A DNA stretch of 64,000 bases from Cylicocyclus nassatus. Its lineage: Eukaryota > Nematoda > Chromadorea > Rhabditida > Strongylidae. Position numbers and translations under genes: made by a program. Positions 12,090 through 22,168 of this stretch are shown piece after piece. How positions within the stretch are numbered: the first letter of the stretch is position 1; each line of letters starts with the position of its first letter. The DNA lies in NCBI GenBank assembly GCA_958299035.1, contig CATQJL010000112.1, positions 45,280,941-45,344,940 of the forward strand. The letters are read 5' to 3'. The notes under the pieces were generated by a model that was not told the origin of the DNA, made no database searches, and worked only from the letters and a program-made list of their open reading frames with translations.

Positions 12090-12720
12090 GTTTGAGCAAG
12101 CTCTACCACAAAAAAATGTTGGGGCCCGGATAGTCGAATAGCGCCAGACTAATATCAACTCGTAATCAGCATGCTCGATTACCCCCCTATGCCAAATCCC
12201 AGCCCCGCAGCTCAAACTTTACAAAAAAATAGATAAAATCGATAAAAGTGATCGATAATCCTGAGAACTAATATTGTATTCGGAATCCCCATGCTCGATT
12301 CGCCCCCTGTGCAAACTCCCAGTCCTAGCTCAAACTTTGCAAAAAAAATCGATAAAATCGATATCGATCGGTGAAAAGTAGCCTATGACACGCCGAGGCC
12401 CGAAGTGTATGTGTACCAAGTTTGGTCCGGATCGGTTAGGAAGTGGAATTTTCTATTCGGAACATACGTACATACAACAGACATACAGACATGCAGACAT
12501 ATCGTTTGTTCCCCAGCAAGATTCCCGTATTCCCACGTCATCTTGCTGCTGTCTGCTCTTTTGAACGTGTTAACCTCGGGCAGTTCCATTGAAATCTCAG
12601 GAGAAACGTGTCAAAAAGAGCGAAAGGCAGCGTCACACCACGTACGCACGCTGGTTCACATGGGAACCTCTCTGGGGCACAGACGGTACAAACAGACATT
12701 CAGCTTTATATATAACATTG
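12090..12720 (+). repeat. ACAG/ACAT-tailed repeat, interrupted copy
   Basis: Two tandem CAGCATGCTCGATTACCCCC...AAACTTT segments lead into GTAGCCTATGACAC, GAAGTGTATGTGTACC, TTCTATTCGGAACATACG and an ACAGACAT tail. The tail is split by the 12497-12680 element and ends at CATTCAGCTTTATATAT near 12715. The 152-codon frame at 12405-12863 is read from this repeat and is not a gene. Confidence 0.65.
12497..12680. mobile_element. MITE, 'CCCCAGAGAGRTTCCC' ends, copy 1
   Basis: CCCCAGCAAGATTCCC near 12510 pairs with GGGAACCTCTCTGGGG near 12661-12676. The interior (GTGTTAACCTCGGGCAGTTCC, AAACGTGTCAAAAAGAGCG) matches the element at 19029-19212 in reverse orientation. It sits in the microsatellite tail of the surrounding repeat. 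Confidence 0.65.
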
Positions 12721-13449
12721 AACATCGTTTAGTCATACGAATACTGCCGAAGTTTTCTTCATTGAAACTCTTTCTTGGGCATGACTGCATTTTGGCAACT
12801 TTGCTTGGGGGCTTCAAGTTTCATCACTGGAAAGTTGATTCGCAAGGCAACACCAAGCGGTAGAAAGAGCAGGAAAAGTACTTCTAGATGATGTTCATGA
12901 CAATGTCAGTAGTGCAACCCCTAAGAAAATAGCTGCGTTGAAACATGTAAATGAAAATCGGACAGAACTTGAAGGAGCCTAGTATCTTTGACGATTTCTT
13001 GTAGAGTTTGCTTCGCTTTATCGAATGTACCCTCGGTCTGCAAGAAAACAAAAACACTTTGATTTATCTGAAAATACTAAATAATATAAAATAAAATAAT
13101 ACTTTTGGGACAACCTAATAAAATCACTTTGGAAAAAGCCGTCTGCCAAAATTTCATTGAAAGTTAGAAAAACTGCGTGGTAGGGTTTTCACGCTTGCTG
13201 ATACTACCATACATTTTTGCGAGTTTGAGCGTTATCAAGGGTATGACAAACACGGCATGAAAGCTAGTGAGGTCAACGATGAAACTGTTTGCAAATTTTT
13301 GGGACACGTATATCGTGGAATAGCAAGCTTTAGTGAAGATAGAGTTGTGTATATTGTGCACATTATTACGAGGTTTTATTTTTGACATAATCTGCGATAT
13401 TGTCTCTTACAAATGCTTAGGAATTACATAGCATAAAAATCAAAGTTAC

Positions 13450-13815
13450 TAGCTGGCTTACCCGGCTCCGCCCCGTAGCTCAAACTTTGCAAAAAATCAA
13501 TAAAATCGATAAAAGTAATGCACGATTTTAAAAACTAATATTGTATTCGGAATCCCCATACTCACTTACCCCCCTGTGCCAACTCCCAGCCCCGTAGCTC
13601 AAATTTTGCAAAAAATCGATAAAATCGATATCGATCGATACGAAAAGTAGCCTATGACACCCGCCGGGGCCCGAAGTGTATGTGTGCCAAGTTTGGTCCC
13701 GATCGGTGTAGAAATGGAATTTTCTATTCGGAACATACGTACACACATACAGACAGACAGACAGACAGACAGACATACATACATACAAACAGACATTCAG
13801 CTTTATATATTAGAT
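13450..13815 (+). repeat. ACAG/ACAT-tailed dispersed repeat, most complete copy
   Basis: In order: AGCTGGCTTACCCGGCTCCG head; two CCCCGTAGCTCAAA segments with AAAATCGATAAAATCGAT; GTAGCCTATGACACCCGCCG; CCGAAGTGTATGTGTGCC; TTTGGTCCCGATCGG; TTCTATTCGGAACATACG; an ACAG/ACAT microsatellite; CATTCAGCTTTATATATTAG. Related copies lie at 10029, 12090, 18133, 18765 and 41356. The layout of a short conserved head, an internal TATCGAT block and a microsatellite before a fixed 3' end suggests a non-autonomous Helitron-like or LINE-tail-derived repeat. No enzyme is encoded, so the class is unsettled. Confidence 0.7.
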
Positions 13816-13970
13816 TATAACCTCGTAATTCCTCTTGCACTCAAAAAATCATCTATTTCTCTGTCAAATTGTGTACAAGTTTCTTTATTCGTCGTTTTAT
13901 CAACCCCTCTATGTACCGCTTACTTTCTCAAAGTATTTTTTTCCAGAGAGTTTACGTCAGTTCGACAAGA

Positions 13971-14176
13971 ATGAGAATTTTCAACCTTACCTTCTTGTTC
14001 CTTATCATCTCGGTGGTATGTTGACCAAACAAGACATGATTTAGTTTGCGATTTTACTCCTTAGACTTACTGACTGTAGATTACTTCAATGCTTACAGAT
14101 TCTCTCTGCTGTGGACGTTGCTGAAGGCAAAAAGAAACCTAAAAGAAAGCCATGGGAGATACAGCGACAATGGTGA
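13971..14176 (+). CDS. candidate small secreted basic peptide, two exons
   Basis: Exon 1 (13971-14015) begins MRIFNLTFLFLIISV, a basic start followed by a hydrophobic core typical of a signal peptide. It ends at a canonical GTATGT donor. After an 83-bp intron ending GCTTACAG, exon 2 (14099-14176) continues in phase 0 with ILSAVDVAEG and then KKKPKRKPWEIQRQW before TGA. The precursor is 40 residues; cleavage near AEG would release a basic peptide of about 15 residues with two tryptophans and no cysteine. TTTTTTTCCAG 25 bp before the ATG fits a trans-splice or 5' UTR acceptor. The intron has in-frame stops. I recognise no family; a neuropeptide-like, antimicrobial or secreted effector role would be a guess. 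Chance is the main alternative. Confidence 0.5.
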
Positions 14177-14199
14177 AGCACTTAAAGGAAATTGATATC

Positions 14200-15500
14200 T
14201 CGTGCTCGATTGTCGATAAACCTTGGCATTGTGATTCAAGTAGTGATACAGTTTTTAAGCTGTCGACCGCGGTTGATAGCAAGACTTTATTACTCGATAA
14301 GCCAACTTGGCGGTCCGTCCGCCTTCATCAAGGTTCCTGAAAGATATATTGAGATCTATCGAGACTTTGAGACTGCCCACCCGAACAAACACCCTGTTTG
14401 GCAATAGATTTAGTTTAGATATGTGATGGAGTGGCGGAATAGATGGAAAGCCTGACTTTAGCCTTGCAAAATCGGGATATAGAGACCTAACAACCACTCA
14501 GATAAACGCGGGTGCATGCGGCCATGCGATTTATGGGCGGGCGGGCACCGGAGAAATAGTTCGCTGATTTCTTGCGGTCCGCTTGCAGATATTTGAAAAG
14601 AATTTTAGCGAAATTTTGGGGGAATGCTTGGAGAACAATTGCGGTTTCCTTATAGATTAGTTACGGCGCATTGGCCGCATTCTCGCGGACTTTCCGCGAG
14701 AATTTCAAAAATTTCGAGGGCCGCACGGACCCTTGTGGAGGACCGCGCAGCCCCCAGGTACTTTCCGCTGAGAGAAAGTATCTCAAACTTGAGTAATTAA
14801 AGCAACGGTGACACCTCTGCCACCCAGATTCTTACCTGTCGACGTAAGCTCGAAACTGCGTAAAAAGAGTCCGAGCGCCTGCTGAAAGCTCGGCCAGCGT
14901 TGCTGAAAGAGATTATTTGACGAGCGCCCGCAGAAAATCCTGTGTCGCTGCCCGCTGGCAGAACATTAGACAGTAAAGGATGTACCGCTCGCTGAAGGTT
15001 TGGCCACGCCCCAAAATTCTGCTGACCGCCTGCAAGAAAAAGCGAGTTTGCGAACCGCCTGCCCCCCGCGATTATCTGAGAAGATGGCAGGAGTGTTCGA
15101 GGAACGGATGGACCAACTGAGAAATAGCTGAGTACGATTTCCGCAGGTGGAACTCGTGGAGGCAGCCACCCGCCAACCGAGATCTTGGATGTCTGAAGTG
15201 AGTGACAGGGAAAGGAAACTTCTCTTTTGGGGCCGTCATGTGAAGACGGACCACTAATCTAAGTAAAAAGAGTGTGCCATGTTTGGGGGCCGGCCCCGCC
15301 GCCCTTCATATTCGGTTCAGCATGCGTCGCCGCCCGCGTTGATGTGAGCGCTCATCAATGAAGTGCGCTTTTGCATATGAGCGCAAATATGCAAGAACAT
15401 TTAGCATCAATATGCTAGTTCCCATTCCACTGTTCATAGCTTTGTAATCGCCGCACGGCACATCTGCTCAAGAGGACAAGGTTGGAGGCAAATCTACGAT
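14200..15500. other. no gene recognised; GC-rich repeat-like DNA
   Basis: 14500-15300 is richer in GC than its surroundings, with recurring CCGCCCGC/GCCTGC words and a hairpin at about 14680-14700 (TCTCGCGGAC/TTTCCGCGAG). It looks like repeat-derived sequence, but I could not find matching element ends. Confidence 0.35.
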
Positions 15501-15520
15501 TTTGACCCCATACCGTATAC

Positions 15521-15895
15521 CAGTGGCGTACCCAGGATTTCGGCTCGGGGGGGGGGGGGGGCGCGACAAAAAAAATTTTCTAATGAAGGTGCGTGGCGTT
15601 AGCCACGCACTCCGAAAAATTTTTTGGGGTGCTTATCAAAATTTTTGCGGGTCCCCGACCCCTAAAATCCGGAAAAAGGGGGCGTGGCGTCAGCCACGCC
15701 CCCGAAAAAAAAATTTTTACAAGGCTAATTTGAATTTTTAAAAAATTTTAAAAATTATTTTAATTATTTACAAAAATAAACAAGTCACTTGCACATTTTC
15801 ATAACCCATATAAGTAGCTTTCAAAAATTTCGCGACCCCTTCTCGGGGGGGGGGTGGGCGCGCCCCCCCGTCCCCCCCCCCTCGGTACGCCACTG
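15521..15895. mobile_element. hAT-like MITE with 8-bp target duplication
   Basis: CAGTGGCGTACCCAGG at 15521 pairs with GGTACGCCACTG ending at 15895. CCGTATAC stands directly on both sides (15513-15520 and 15896-15903), a perfect 8-bp duplication as made by hAT transposases. Inside are runs of G and C next to the ends and two hairpins (GTGCGTGGCGTTAGCCACGCAC and GGGGGCGTGGC...GCCACGCCCCC). No transposase, so it is non-autonomous. Confidence 0.9.
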
Positions 15896-15903
15896 CCGTA
15901 TAC

Positions 15904-16910
15904 CTACCAGAACTTCACAATTATTATGCAGAAAAATATAGTATTCGTGTTTAGCATGCCAGATAACCCTCTTAGACCAGATTTCAGATTGATCTGTGAT
16001 TTTGATCCTGCCAGGGAAAACACACCCAAACAGCTTCAAGCGACCTCCGAATCCAAAACCCTTTACTAGTCATTTTCAAACAATGGAGTGTCAATCAGAA
16101 CCCACAAGTTCTGATTATTTTGATTATACTTGCGATGGGTTTACAGTAGTAAAATTTCACGAAAGGTATTCCATCGGCATTTGAAGAGATTACCGTGACT
16201 TGGTAGTGCGATACTCTCGTTTGATAGGAAGGTAGCACCTGAAACCGCATTTAGCAACATGTAAGATTCATAGTTTTGGCTTGATGTTACTTAACGTTGA
16301 TACTCTGTTCCGGAATGAAGCTATGAACTTAGCGAGAAATTTGAAATCAGCGCTGAGATCACATCCCCCTGATTGCAAGCATGTGTCTAGGTCGAGTCAC
16401 TGCTCTATTTTGCAAACCATACTGCAATCCTTTCTGATCAACCATGGAGTCTTACTTTGCACTAAAGAGTAAGTCTAATCCGCACCGCGCAAAAAAGGTC
16501 TATTTTTTGCAACAGACGCAATGTTCTTTTCTACCCGTGTTCTATCTCTCTAACGATAGGAAACGGAGAATCAATGAAGGAGACAAATTTTTGCCTGTTT
16601 GGACATACACCTATCTTCACTGCACAGATCTTTACCTTACTGCCTGCTAGATCTCAATGTTTAATCCATAGTTGTGATGAGTAGATTAATTTTCTCTTTA
16701 CCATCTATTACAAAATTATGAGGCAAACGTTGAATTTGCTTGGCGAACTCTTCTCCGAATGGAGCCAGGACGAAATTTAAGCGCCGAAAAAACGTTTGTT
16801 AAACGCTTCCCATCGTCTCTCATGCTCAATGAAATGAGTATAGGATGCACGCGTCGCTTTTGAGTCGCAACGCGTACTGAGCCGAGTATGAAGATCGGTG
16901 AGCGGTGCTC
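15904..16910. other. no gene recognised
   Basis: The first part resumes the roughly 140-bp repeat interrupted by the hAT-like MITE. Frames at 16281-16472 and 16444-16650 lack convincing splice signals. Confidence 0.35.
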
Positions 16911-17798
16911 CCAAGTTTATATTTGTCCATAGGTGCGATGGGGTGATTGGGGTCCCTCCAAAGTGAAGGGTGTCCCAGCTGATTTTGACCCTCAAAAGTG
17001 AAGGGTTCTGAAAAGTACCGGCGTCGACGGGGGGGGGGGAGGAAATTGAAAAAATTCCAAACGTTGACCGGGGGGATCGAAAAAATGGTAAAAAAATGGT
17101 GAAAATTATAAAATTATCCAGCATAATAAATGGTCAAATTTTCTAAATTGGATTTGTATGAAATATAATTAGTGAAATGTTTATTTTATAAGTACTGCTC
17201 TCAAATAAAAATTATTTCATTTTGATACCCACTTTTCGGTGAGAAAATGCATGTTTAGGTGGGTGGAACGTGTAATGTTGTAAACGTGATTTCGATCGAA
17301 AATTGCAATGGACAGTGGCAGATATTCGAGGCTTGGAAGGTGCTGAATGAACTTTCACTTGGAACTTACAAATGTGGATAATGTTAATAAGAGACCTCGA
17401 TGATTAGGAATTATTGTTGCTAATAAATCCTTAAGTCGGTATTTATAGAATACAATTAAAAAAATTTGCTGCTCAATGTTCCACTTGAAGCAGGATAAAC
17501 ATACACAATGAGCACAGTGATAAGACTAGTATAATTGATGTCAGGAGAAATTCTTAGCGCAGTAAAGTTGAACTACGATGTTGACGATAATTGAGCAAGG
17601 TCAGTTTTGCTAACATAAGTAACTTGCAGTAGATCGCTTTCCAGTATAACTATTGTATGAATGAGCTAAAGCCAATTTTGAACTAAATTCGATTCCTGGC
17701 CTTCAAAAGCTACACTACGATATATAAATTGTGAGGTTCAATATCTTTGCCAGGTGAGATAGTTTCCAGAGATCCAACGGTACCCCCCCTCACGTCAG

Positions 17799-18091
17799 AG
17801 CCCCATATCTCCACAGTGGGGGCATTTCATGATTTAATTTTTTTTGCATCTTCAAGAGGAAGGTCCATTTAGTATTACCTATACCCTAGCAAAGACATTC
17901 CACGGGAACGACTGACATAAATTCCAAATTTACCTGTGTTTTTCAAGCGCCTTTATTCCTTGCTGTAACTCTCCTTCAGTATGTGCGATCTTTCTGCGAG
18001 GGTATAGGTAAGACTCACTAAACCTCCCTCTGTACGACGCAGAAAAAACTGAAGCATGAAATGCCCCCATCGCCGAGATATGAAGCTGCAA
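17799..18091. mobile_element. inverted-repeat MITE
   Basis: CATATCTCCACAGTGGGGGCA near 17809 pairs with TGCCCCCATCGCCGAGATATG near 18062-18082. The inner arms match at TTACCTATACCCT against AGGGTATAGGTAA. About 290 bp, non-coding. Confidence 0.65.
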
Positions 18092-18132
18092 ATAAACCCA
18101 TCAAAAACGATTTTTTTAATATAACTTTTATT

Positions 18133-18765
18133 ATATATAAAGCCGAATGTCTGTTTGTCTGTATGTATGTATGTCTGTATGTCTGTGTGTACGTATGTTC
18201 CGAATAGAAAATTCCATTTCTGAACCGATCGGGACCAAACTTACAAGGGAATGGTCAAAAATCGAAGTGGCCATTCCAGACAAGCTGCATACCGTTAGAT
18301 GCAGCATGAAGCGCTGGCTCTAAATCTGTCTTCCTTACCTGCTTATCGCTTTTCTGTACGAAGCTATAAGCCATTAAAGACCATTATTTTGCTAAGAAAT
18401 CATGCGTGAAATTGAAAATTTAGCCGTACAGAGCCGCGTTTGCCTCAATGCTCGGCCAAAACATGTCGCTAGCTTACTTAAAATTTTTGAAGCCAGAAGC
18501 TGAGCTAAAAGCGCAACAATGTGCTTTATTTCGCTGTTTTTATGTATGATTTTTTCACAATAAAACCGCTTGTAGCTTCGTCCACAGAAGCGGGAAGCAG
18601 ATAAGGAAGACAGATTCGAAGTCGGCGTTTTATACTGCATCGAATGGTGTACAGCTTGTTTGGTTTGGCCACTTCGACTTCTGACCGTTTCCTTGTTAGC
18701 ACACACACATTTCGGGCCCCGGCGGGTGTCATAGGCTACTTTTCGTTATCGATCGATGTCGATAG
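18133..18765 (-). repeat. ACAG/ACAT-tailed repeat split by a foldback
   Basis: On the minus strand the repeat runs from GTAGCCTATGACACCCGCCG (about 18745) to the tail TTTATATATAAAG (18130). It is cut between the GAAGTG..GTGTGC and AAGTTTGGTCC segments by the foldback at 18242-18699, so it is older than that foldback. Confidence 0.65.
18242..18699. mobile_element. foldback, 'CTAACAAGGGAAGG' family, copy 3
   Basis: TACAAGGGAATGGTCA at the left pairs with TGACCGTTTCCTTGTTA at the right. The arms also match at AAGTGGCCATTCCAGACAAGC against GCTTGTTTGGTTTGGCCACTT and at ACCTGCTTATC against CAGATAAGG. It is inserted in a dispersed repeat whose two halves continue on either side. Confidence 0.7.
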
Positions 18766-19017
18766 TAGCCTATGACACCCGCCGGGGCCCGAAGTGTATG
18801 TGTGCCAAGTTTGGTCCGGATCGGTTAAGAAATGGAATTTTCTATTCGGAACATACGGCGGAGCCGGGTAAGCCAGCCAGTAAGTAAATAAGTCAAAAGC
18901 CGCCGGGGCCCGAAGTGTATGTGTGCCAAGTTTGGTCCGGATCGGTTAAGAAATGGAATTTTCTATTCGGAACATACGGCGGAGCCGGGTAAGCCAGCCA
19001 GTAAATAAGTCAAAACG
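18765..19017 (+). repeat. two tandem copies of a 120-bp repeat segment
   Basis: CCGCCGGGGCCCGAAGTGTATG through ACATACGGCGGAGCCGGGTAAGCCAGCC occurs twice head to tail (about 18780 and 18899), nearly identical. Each unit ends with the reverse complement of the family head (GGCTGGCTTACCCGGCTCCG), so these units are internally folded. Confidence 0.75.
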
Positions 19018-19028
19018 GGAATAGCATA

Positions 19029-19212
19029 CCGTCTGCGCCCCCAGAGAGATTCCCATGTGAACCAGCGTGCGTACGTGGTGCGACGCTGCCTTTCGCTCTT
19101 TTTGACACGTTTCTCCTGGGATTTCAACGGAACTGCCCGAGGTTAACACGTTCAAAAGCGCGAAAAGCAGCGAGATGACGTGGTACCTATGGGAACCTCT
19201 CTGGGGCGCAGA
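19029..19212. mobile_element. MITE, 'GTCTGCGCCCCAGAGAG' ends, copy 2
   Basis: GTCTGCGCCCCCAGAGAGATTCC at 19029 pairs with GGGAACCTCTCTGGGGCGCAGAC ending at 19212. The interior matches the 12497-12680 element inverted. Confidence 0.75.
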
Positions 19213-19261
19213 CGATAGTTGGATTCGTCTCCTCAAGTGCTTTCGAAATGATTTATAACAT

Positions 19262-19437
19262 GTGGGGGTTTAATGCTTTCGGGTTGCGGGAAGGGGGGGG
19301 GGGGGTGATCGGGCTCAGTTCAGGGTGATCACCTGCCGGCGCCTCTCCAATGCATTAAGGTGGCGGGGGGTGATCACCCTGAACTGAGGCCGATCACCCC
19401 CCCCCCTCGCAGGGCTTAAAAAACATAGGACCCCCAC
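19262..19437. mobile_element. GC-rich foldback with G/C homopolymers
   Basis: GTGGGGG...GTGATCGGGCTCAGTTCAGGGTGATCACC is mirrored by GGTGATCACCCTGAACTGAGGCCGATCACCCCC...CCCCCAC. Loop of about 30 bp. Homopolymer lengths may be unreliable. Confidence 0.65.
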
Positions 19438-19719
19438 AGGCTATATATCAGTCGAGAGCTCTTGATGAGTACAATCTACCTATACCCTTCCCACTCAAAT
19501 TCGTTCACATACACACAAGTTATTTGAGAAAAATCGATTTTCGGAGACGTGATTTCTGCTCTATTTGCGACTTCATAACTCTAAGAGGAATACTTTTTAG
19601 GATCTACTTTTTTTTTCTCTGTGATAGAGGAAAGGTTCCTTATTAACGCCTCTACTTTCGCAAGATGACATTCTGCAACTTACTCAAGTTATACTGACTC
19701 AAAAACTGACTTTTCTTAA

Positions 19720-20122
19720 GGCCCGTATGCACGTACATCCCCGCGGGGAGAGGAGGGGATCTGAGAGGGGAAGCGTCATAACTCGCTAGTCTATGTATCT
19801 TTCTTCTTCTTTCTCTGTCTTGGTTTTGAAGGTTCTCATACACTGATACTTACGCATAACGGATGCCAGGTTACTGCCATACAAGATAAGATATTCACTA
19901 TTTCTTCCGATCCCCTGGGGATCCCAGGGGATCAGACGAAATAGTGAATATCTTATCGTGTATGGCAGTAATCTGGCATACGTTATGCGCAAGTATCAGT
20001 GTATGAGAACCTTCAAAACCAAGACAGAGAAAGAAGAAGAAAGATACATAGACTAGCGAGTTATGACGCTTCCCCTCTCAGATCCCCTCCCCTCCCCGCG
20101 GGGATGTACGTGCATACGGGCC
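19720..20122. mobile_element. 400-bp near-perfect palindrome with TAA duplication
   Basis: The left arm GGCCCGTATGCACGTACATCC is mirrored at the right end, and the two 200-bp arms match almost without change, meeting at CCCCTGGGGATCCCAGGGG near 19920. TAA flanks both sides (19717-19719, 20123-20125). The 3-bp TAA duplication and ends like GGGCCGCATGCAC (31634, 45987) group it with a PIF/Harbinger-like non-autonomous family; that class is inferred. Confidence 0.85.
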
Positions 20123-20129
20123 TAAATGT

Positions 20130-20800
20130 GGCCAACATTGTGACTGCAACTGTACTGCCCTAAAAATTTCTCCTGACATCATTTGTACTATTTTTATCAT
20201 TGTTCTGGACTCTGTATCTTTATCAAGCTTTAAGCGAACACAAATGAACAACAAATTCTTTTATTGTACTACATAAATACCGACATAAAAATTTATTTGC
20301 AAAAAAAAAATAAAAATTCATGATCAATGCAAGCTTTTATTAACATCATTCACATCAATATTCTCCAGGTAAATCTGTCCATCAGCGCCTTTCAGGCCTC
20401 TAAAATAACTGTCATTGCCCGCTGCCCATGTTATTGTCGGTCGAAATCATTTTTATAAGATTTTGCGTTCGATCCTTCTAAAATGCATTTGTTGATTGAT
20501 ATTTTTGTAATTGTGCAGTAATTCCTCACCTTCAAAAAAATTTTTCGTCCGTCAGGTGAAGGGGGAGGGGTGGTCCGACCTACAAAGTGAAGGGGGGGGG
20601 GGTGAGCATTTGCTCACCCCATCGCATCTATGTATTTGTCTCGGAAAGATATTATAAAGAACAAGTTTCTTAGCTAGCAAAAAGTTACTCAGCGTAAACA
20701 ACGATACAATTCTGACTTTTTATGTAACGGCTTTGCTCACAGTCAATTGATTACGACGCAAGACGGAAATTAGATGTTGACTAAGGCAACGCTAACTGCT
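20130..20800. other. no gene recognised
   Basis: AT-rich DNA containing only the right arm of the possible 16925-20630 element. No supported exon. Confidence 0.4.
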
Positions 20801-20804
20801 TTAA

Positions 20805-20918
20805 AGGCACCGTCCACCCAAAGCGAAGTTGATGAGATTACGGTGGCATACTAGTGTGGGGGCCCACACTAGTATTCCACCGAAATCTCATCAATCTCGC
20901 TTTGGGTGGACGGTGCCT
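20805..20918. mobile_element. TTAA-flanked 114-bp hairpin element
   Basis: AGGCACCGTCCACCCAAAGCG is mirrored by CGCTTTGGGTGGACGGTGCCT, and the inner arms (GTTGATGAGATT, CACACTAG) also match, meeting at GGGGGCCC. TTAA stands on both sides (20801-20804, 20919-20922), the target of piggyBac-type transposases. A longer relative with the same ends and target is at 50009-50341. Confidence 0.85.
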
Positions 20919-21153
20919 TTAAGTCACAGGACGTCTCAACGACCTTTCATTGTGAATCTGCAGCGTAGAAAAGGATTTTCTGCCAGAACACTTGTGCGAC
21001 TCCTCAAATCTCTGAAGCAGATGCTCTCAAGCAATTCTCCGATGAATTCACTTAAAAGAATTTACTGAGCCTTCGTGGATAACAAACAACGAATTAGATA
21101 AGCATATGATACATATAAAATGAGAACAAATTGTCAGGATCAAGTTTGAAAAT

Positions 21154-21755
21154 TCAGGAAATCCTCTCTTTCGGTTCCATGATTACGACCGAATTGCCGC
21201 GAATTACTACCATTCCGAGAGACACAGGATCACCGTTTTTTGGGTATTCAATAGCGTCCTGAATTGGAGATTTATGCAAATCTAGACAAACTGACTCATG
21301 CTCTGTCCTTAAAACGGTGTAATATTCGCTTTCAGTCAGTTAGTCTTTCAAAAGGCTCACGAAAACCTTTAGTCTACTCCGGGTTTGGTTAAAGAAGAAG
21401 TTTGGAGTATGAGGGCTCCAAATCTTTCAGATCATAGGCTGTCATTACATTGATTACGCTGTTTGATTTGTAAGACCAGAAAATAGCTGTAGACTGAATG
21501 AAATCCTTTAGGTAATGGATGGACTGACTGAAGTCCTAGATTCCGCAAAAAACAATGGGCCATTTTCGTTAGAATCATCTCTTGATTCACTTCAAAGCCA
21601 AAAATGTTGACAGACAAAACTCTAACCTCGATAACCATGTTCATGAAAGGATCGAAGCCTCTAAGAACACCTGATACACGACGATTACCATTGAGCTTCA
21701 AGTCCATCTCCTTATCCATATATTTCTTCAACTCTGGCGGATGTGTTTTGCTCAT
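21154..21755 (-). CDS. snr-7: small nuclear ribonucleoprotein Sm-G
   Basis: Sm-G is one of seven Sm proteins that form the ring around U1, U2, U4 and U5 snRNA for pre-mRNA splicing, and in nematodes also around spliced-leader RNA. Exon 1 (21755-21627) encodes 43 residues starting [15 protein letters not shown] and ending at [10 protein letters not shown] before a GTTAGA donor. Exon 2 (21258-21154) resumes in phase 0 with DAIEYPKNG and holds the Sm2 motif [14 protein letters not shown] before TGA. Total 77 residues, the normal family length. The start is the ATG that matches the conserved family N-terminus; CTTGCAG just before it fits a trans-splice or 5' UTR acceptor. The longer open frame upstream is ignored. 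The intron is about 370 bp. The MPKNGDP-like loop is more diverged than the rest. Identity is secure from conserved sequence. Confidence 0.95.
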
Positions 21756-22047
21756 TTTCTGCAAGCAAAACTCTTTGTTAAATATTCGACCCGCTACAAA
21801 CGGCATCAGATCACGAAAACCGGATAGACAGCGACGCAAAATATGTTGAAACTAGTGATAAAGAACAAAGGCATGGGATCCGGAATAAAATCAAGAAATT
21901 CCTTGTAAGCAGATACACTCACGTTAAAGATGCTCAGAATTGCAGATGTATCACTTGACTGGAAGTGTTCAATGAGCAGGAAATGAATGAACTTCAATGC
22001 AAATGCGATGTCAATTTATTCCGCATTTTTTCGAATTTGCCATGCAG

Positions 22048-22168
22048 GCCAACTCGTCCGCAAGAGCGCGTTTCTGGACCACGTCCGCAAGCACGTCCTC
22101 CTCCATTTCTCGTCAAACCTCGTTTTTCTCGCTACTTTGTCAGTCAAAATGACTTGGGAATTGGTGAG
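22048..22168 (+). CDS. weak candidate exon
   Basis: After CCATGCAG there is an open stretch reading PTRPQERVSGPRPQARPPPF and on to SQNDLGIGE, followed by a GTGTAA or, slightly earlier, a GTGAGG donor. An overlapping 90-codon frame (21987-22259, starting MNFNANAMSIYSAFF) is also open, so the true frame is unclear. It could be an isolated exon, an unspliced small gene, or chance. No family recognised. Confidence 0.22.

Larger units (their letters stand above)
8319..13120. mobile_element. possible mariner-end element expanded by nested insertions
   Basis: TTAGGTTGTCCCAAAAGT at 8319 faces ACTTTTGGGACAACCTAA at 13101-13118. These are matching inverted ends of the kind found on mariner-type elements. 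The DNA just inside the right end (CTTGTAGAGTTTGCTTCGC, about 13000) resembles the inside of the right end of the 500-bp element at 59308-59806. If this is one insertion, over 4 kb of other repeats have landed in it. Two separate insertions are equally possible. Confidence 0.35.
16925..20630. mobile_element. possible large inverted-end element
   Basis: TGCGATGGGGTGA at about 16930 with downstream TCCAAAGTGAAGGG is mirrored by CTACAAAGTGAAGGGGG and TCACCCCATCGCATC near 20570-20626. The arms are about 100 bp and diverged. The 3.7 kb between holds other complete elements, so it may be one old insertion filled by later ones, or two solo ends. Confidence 0.3.

Noticed and set aside
12405..12863. 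152-codon plus-strand frame
   Set aside because: It is read through the ACAG-tailed repeat and a MITE; the same peptide words recur at every repeat copy.
15502..15741. 79-codon frame with a glycine run
   Set aside because: It lies in the hAT-like MITE and its G homopolymer; no gene context.
21756..21839. N-terminal extension of the Sm-G frame to 135 codons
   Set aside because: The conserved protein starts at [11 protein letters not shown] with an acceptor-like CTTGCAG just before it; the upstream codons are 5' sequence.
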